A stretch of 11,146 nucleotides of DNA from Conidiobolus incongruus B7586 (Eukaryota > Entomophthoromycota > Entomophthoromycetes > Entomophthorales > Conidiobolaceae), in NCBI GenBank assembly GCA_000697335.1, contig JNEM01017051.1, positions 1 through 11,146 on the forward strand, given 5' to 3'. Below the pieces are notes generated by a model. That model was given only the letters and a program-made list of their open reading frames with translations, did not search any database and had not been told where the DNA came from. Position 1 is the stretch's first letter; each line of letters starts with the position of its first letter. Below are positions 7,559 to 11,146 of the stretch, one piece after another. The translations under genes and the position numbers were made by a program.

Positions 7559-9128
7559 CTAATTTAAAAACCAAAATAAATTAAAATAAATCTAGTATAA
7601 TAAAATTAAGTTATTATCCATAGATTTAGTATTATATGAAATATTAATAAACTTAAATATTTATGGTTAGTTAAACTGAACAAAATATAAAATTAAAAAT
7701 AATACAAAGGAATTTATTTGTTGAAACTATGTCACCCAATATTGAACAAAATTATTTTAGTGATTACAATATAAATAATAATTAAAAATAGATTTATGCT
7801 ATGAACAACTAATTTGATATTTGACCTTATAATGAGGAAATTTTATTCAATTCAATTTAAAAAATAATATGAATTTATTATTATGAGCTTAATTGCCCAA
7901 AGCTCTATAATGGTTTTGATATTATGTTTACTATTTAAGCATATTAAGAACTGTAAATTATATTCAATTCAAATCATTTATATTTGAATGTGAAAATAGG
8001 CCAAGATCGTATTTATGTATAATTAAGAATTAATACGATCAAAAGTAAAAATCTAATTTATATAAATTAATTTAGTGCCATAAATCAGTAAATAAGCATT
8101 TACTTGAAATTAAAATAAAAATATTATAAACTCTGTTTAATATTGTGCTAATAAAAAATACACTAAAATTCATATTGCAACTAATATAAATAAAACTATG
8201 AATTTCTTATTATAGATCAGTAAAAATTGAGTATAACTATTAGAAAAACTCTATATCATATATTATGTAACCAACTAAAATTTTACTTTGAGATTAACAT
8301 TTACAACATTTAACCATACGCCCAATAATATTATAATTTCTTGGCCAAAATGATCTATAAAAGAATAATTTTTGAGAAAATATAGAAAAAAAATATTATT
8401 TTAACTTGAATCTCACTAAATAGTTTTGGATAATTATATTAATTCATAAACAATTTCTCATAGTTTATAATCAATTTTATTAATATAATCAAAATGCGCC
8501 AATTTATTAAAAAATTAAATAAAATATTAAAAATAATTCTCAACAAATTTTATAAATAATTTTAGTTAGGGATATTTTATTTATTTAGGAATATAATAAT
8601 TAATATCATAGAATTATATATTTGTATCAATAATACTATTGAAATTTTATAAAATGTATATAATATATATATATATGAATAATATTCAAATCAATAAAAT
8701 TATATATTATATTCTTATAACCATATTTTAAGTTATAATAAACTTATATACGATATATTTTTAAATGAAATTGTTTTCATTTTATTTTCCTAATTAATAA
8801 AATAATTAGATTAAGCAATTATACAAAAATAATTTAATATTAATTCCCAGAAAAAAAATTATTCAAATTATATCAAATTATAGTTAAAGATTGATATGAA
8901 TAAATGAATTAATATAAATGATTTAATATTAAAATATATGATAATTTGAAAAAAATTAAAGCTATAATATTAAGTATTAAGGTAAAAATATAATGCTATT
9001 AAAAATATTCTGAAGAACAATTAATTAAATAAATAAAACTAAATTGGTATATGTAGAATCTAGAAAACTGTAAAGAGTATATAAGTGTATTTTGATAATA
9101 TACATAATAGTAAAATCAAATTGTTATT
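7559..9128. other. Long AT-rich intergenic stretch
   Basis: About 1.6 kb hold no gene I can support. Short minus-strand frames lie around 7980-7846 and 7755-7672, upstream of the possible spliced gene. They show no splice sites joining them, so they stay unannotated. An inverted repeat lies at 8005-8040. Confidence 0.5.
8005..8040. repeat. Perfect 9-bp inverted repeat with an 18-nt loop
   Basis: GATCGTATT at 8005-8013 is matched by AATACGATC at 8032-8040. Each arm holds one of the few CpG steps in the spacer DNA, so the match is less trivial than an all-AT palindrome. It could be a hairpin or a dimeric protein-binding site. No function is evident. Confidence 0.4.
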
Positions 9129-9133
9129 AAAAA
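9129..9133 (-). terminator. Likely Pol III terminator of tRNA-Ala(AGC)
   Basis: This is the first run of five T on the minus strand after the tRNA, about 30 bases past its mature 3' end. The trailer is longer than that of the other tRNA-Ala gene. Confidence 0.5.
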
Positions 9134-9163
9134 TAGAGTTGATGAAATATTTAGTTAGAGGAG

Positions 9164-9236
9164 TGGAGAATCGGGGTATCGATCCCCGTGCCTCTCGCAT
9201 GCTAAGCGAGCGCTCTACCATTTGAGCTAATTCCCC
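9164..9236 (-). tRNA. tRNA-Ala, anticodon AGC
   Basis: The 73 bases fold fully on the minus strand. The acceptor GGGGAAT/ATTCTCC keeps the G3-U70 alanine signal. The anticodon stem CTCGC/GCGAG surrounds TTAGCAT, the T stem is CGGGG/CCCCG and the discriminator is A. A34 would become inosine and read GCT, GCC and GCA. It differs from the tRNA at 2814-2886 at seven positions; two of these exchange a T-stem C-G pair for G-C. No CCA or intron is encoded. Confidence 0.97.
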
Positions 9237-9654
9237 ATTAGCATTTACTTAAATATTATTTCAAAAAATGACAATTCTTATTTTTTGTTAAGTTTTGTTC
9301 AAATCAATAACAGTTAATATGTTTTTGAAATTCATTTAATATATATTAAATCAAACAATCTTTAATTTCAATATATAAAACATTTTCAATTTACCTATAT
9401 ATTTTTTTATCTGGTTGTTTTAAATTATTAATTTCATCAAATATGTTTTAAAATTTAAATCAATGGATGATTTTTTTACTAAAATAGCTATATAAAAATC
9501 ATCAATTAGAAATTATAATTTTCATATATAGTGATAATAATTATTATTATTATACATCTATGAAATATCAGAATAATTAAACTATTTGATTTTATATTAT
9601 TTTTGATAATAATTATATAATTGATATTTCCAATTAAATTTTAATATTATTATA
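9237..9654. other. AT-rich spacer
   Basis: This 418-base stretch lies between tRNA-Ala(AGC) and the second mariner copy. I see nothing in it beyond short TTATTA and AT runs. Confidence 0.5.
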
Positions 9655-9820
9655 AAATTGAAGAAATGGGATATTTTTTAATTTCTGTATTTTTAAACAT
9701 ATTATTAATTTCAAATAAAAAAATATATAAAAAACAAATAGTAAAATAAATAATTTTTTTTAATTAAAAAAATAATTATTTAAAATTAGCTGTTTAATTT
9801 AATTATATTTAAATTAAATA
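9655..9820 (+). mobile_element. 5' end of a second mariner copy, inverted relative to the first
   Basis: Positions 9665-9686 match 1085-1106 exactly in inverted orientation. The similarity continues over 9652-9727 against 1118-1045, and again at 9785-9819, which corresponds to the mariner leader and start codon near 957-922. In that last block TTGGTTG is replaced by TTAGCTG and the start-codon context CATG by TATA. Recognisable similarity ends near 9820, so only the terminal repeat, leader and first codons remain. About 180 unassigned bases follow before the Tc1 element. Confidence 0.7.
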
Positions 9821-10004
9821 CACTAACTTGCAAAAATAAGTTATAAAATCAAAAACATTTATATTTTTACTAATAACTTAATTAATATTTAATAAAATAA
9901 ACTTAAATTAAATAATTAAAATCTATTATATTTATTAATAATATATATCATTAAATAATGATATTTTGTTATTAATTAGTTAAAATATAAACTTTTAAAT
10001 TTTA

Positions 10005-10032
10005 CCTAAGATAAGTTATAAATTTATAGGTT
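10005..10032 (+). repeat. Left terminal inverted repeat of the Tc1 element
   Basis: This 28-base end matches the reverse complement of 11117-11144 at 23 positions, including 14 in a row (10012-10025 against 11124-11137). Four of the five differences are A/G transitions. The transposase stop codon (10024-10026) falls inside it. Confidence 0.85.
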
Positions 10033-10990
10033 AAGTTTGTAGGGTATAAAATCAATTAACTTTTTATATTAAGAAAGGTTAATCTTATTCTATATTTCTT
10101 AAACATATTCTTAAAGTTAATTTAAATTTTTTGTTAAGGGGAAAGCTTTAATAGCTTTTTTAAACTAATCCTAAAGATATTTAATTAAGTTAAAGTTAAA
10201 AGATTAAAGAAACTACTTTATAACTATTATCTTATTATTTTTAAGTTATTTAATAATAAAAGCTATAGTATAGTAAGAGATATTATCTTATTAAAAAATA
10301 ACATTAGATTTGTTTAACTTATATTATTCAATAGTTTTTTTTAATTTATTATTTAAAATATTTTAATATATTTTAACATTAATTCTTTTATTAACTTTAT
10401 AAAAATATTTTATATTTAAAAACAACATATATCTTTAAATAATAATTAACCTATTATTATACTTTTAGGTAAAATTAACATGATAATCACAAAGTAATTT
10501 TATATCTTTTCTAAAGTATTTAACTTTTTTATTAAATCTACTAAGGTATATTTTAATTTTATTAAATTAAATAACTTTATTCTAATTAATTTTAATTTAA
10601 TATTAATAGTGACATTTAAACTCTTATCTAATTTTATAATAGGATTTTATTAATTAAAGATGTTTTTTTAAAGTATAAGTAATATCTATGCTAATATAAA
10701 ATACATATAATAATATTAGTGTTAATTAATATTCTTATATAGTTTTATAGTTCTTGCTGTATTTTTACAATAGTATTATACTTGCTTATATTAATTATTT
10801 TATAAATATACTTTTTATCATATTTATTTATAATTTTAATATCTTTAAGTTTAAATTTAAATGTGTTTTTGTTGTTATTCTTAACAAATTTAATTATAAT
10901 AAACTAGTTAACATTAGTAATTCTAATAATATTATAAATTAATTTATTTTCTTTTTAAAGTTGATTAAAATACAAATAGATTTTTTTAAA
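10024..10990 (-). pseudogene. Tc1 transposase relic
   Basis: Read leftwards, the N-terminal DNA-binding part includes KYIYKIINISKYNTIVKIQQ and later INTN...LY...FKKTSLINK, matching the second Tc1 helix-turn-helix and the KPLLS-type linker. The first catalytic site is at 10561-10563 in NKVI-stop-FNKIK (Asp to Asn; the family has W-S-D-E-S). The second is at 10285-10287 in DNIS, after two stops where Gln-Gln is expected. The third is at 10180-10182 in NFNLIKYL (Glu to Lys). Spacing from second to third is 35 codons, exactly DD34E; first to second is 92. From 10563 to the TAA at 10024 one frame runs unbroken by indels for about 180 codons, despite many stops. The start is not resolved; about 320 codons is the family norm. 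Confidence 0.85.
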
Positions 10991-11116
10991 GAGAGATTTA
11001 AATATAATAATACTAATAAAAAAATTTAATATATTTATAAAATATTATATAAAATAATAATAAAAAGAGAAAAGAGATATAGTTATATATAGTTAAATAT
11101 ATCCTTTTATCTCAAA

Positions 11117-11144
11117 AACCCACAAATTTATAACTTACTTTAGT
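11117..11144 (-). repeat. Right terminal inverted repeat of the Tc1 element
   Basis: This is the partner of 10005-10032. It lies at the 5' end of the transposase unit and is followed by TA, where the window ends. Confidence 0.85.
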
Positions 11145-11146
11145 TA

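Larger units (their letters stand above)
10005..11144 (-). mobile_element. Full-length decayed Tc1-type DNA transposon (DD34E), 1140 bp
   Basis: The element has imperfect terminal inverted repeats (10005-10032 and 11117-11144) flanked by TA at 10003-10004 and 11145-11146, the target site of Tc1/mariner elements. The right TA is the last dinucleotide of the window, so both ends are visible. It encodes one transposase relic on the minus strand spanning nearly the whole element. Length and layout are normal for a short Tc1 element. It is dead: two of three catalytic residues are changed, it has more than ten stops, and one net frame shift lies near 10600. Confidence 0.85.

Noticed and set aside
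7672-7980. Short minus-strand frames upstream of the possible spliced gene
   Set aside because: Candidate introns between them were too short (27 nt in one case) or did not keep the frame, so I could not join them to the exons at 7225-7558.
9827-9850. ATAAGTTATAAA near 9838 resembling the Tc1 terminal repeat
   Set aside because: Only about 12 AT-rich bases match and there is no partner end. The repeat at 10005-10032 pairs far better with 11117-11144.
10754-10942. Plus-strand open frame of about 62 codons near the right end
   Set aside because: It lies antisense to the Tc1 transposase relic, has no ATG start and is almost all Ile, Phe, Asn and Lys. It is a shadow of AT-rich decay.

Overview
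This 11.1-kb window is eukaryotic nuclear DNA and most likely fungal. Coding sequence is close to 45% G+C in the lines I sampled, while much of the DNA between genes is below 20%. Introns are very short (49 and perhaps 53 nt). The two tRNA genes carry no encoded CCA. The two clear proteins are a mitochondrial p32/Mam33-family protein and a secreted fungal-type tyrosinase. The composition would fit an AT-rich early-diverging fungus such as a Conidiobolus relative, but nothing in the sequence proves the lineage.

Layout. 1-1115: a decayed mariner (DD34D) transposon on the minus strand, running off the left edge. 1621-2461: the p32/Mam33 gene, minus strand, two exons. 2814-2886: tRNA-Ala(TGC), plus strand. 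3029-3277: an orphan open frame, possibly a gene relic. 4563-5816: an intron-less tyrosinase gene, minus strand, intact from signal peptide to stop. 6308-6890: an unusually GC-rich stretch (37-40% in sampled lines) upstream of the tyrosinase, with one short open frame. 7225-7558: two open frames on the minus strand that a 53-nt GT-AG intron would join in frame, an unassigned gene fragment. 9164-9236: tRNA-Ala(AGC), minus strand. 9655-9820: the 5' end of a second mariner copy, inverted relative to the first. 10005-11144: a full-length decayed Tc1 (DD34E) transposon of 1140 bp, with terminal inverted repeats and a TA on each side. Its right-hand TA is the last two bases of the window.

The two intact proteins have unrelated jobs (mitochondrial matrix and secreted copper oxidase), and nothing suggests an operon or cluster. 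The two tRNA-Ala genes between them can read all four alanine codons. The most notable signal is how the transposons decayed. The Tc1 transposase keeps one reading frame for about 180 codons yet carries more than ten stops, mostly where Trp or Gln is expected, and CpA is scarce there compared with ordinary intergenic DNA nearby. That looks like repeat-induced point mutation (RIP) or a similar CpA-directed process. I found no CRISPR array, toxin system, virus-like element or other multi-gene system.
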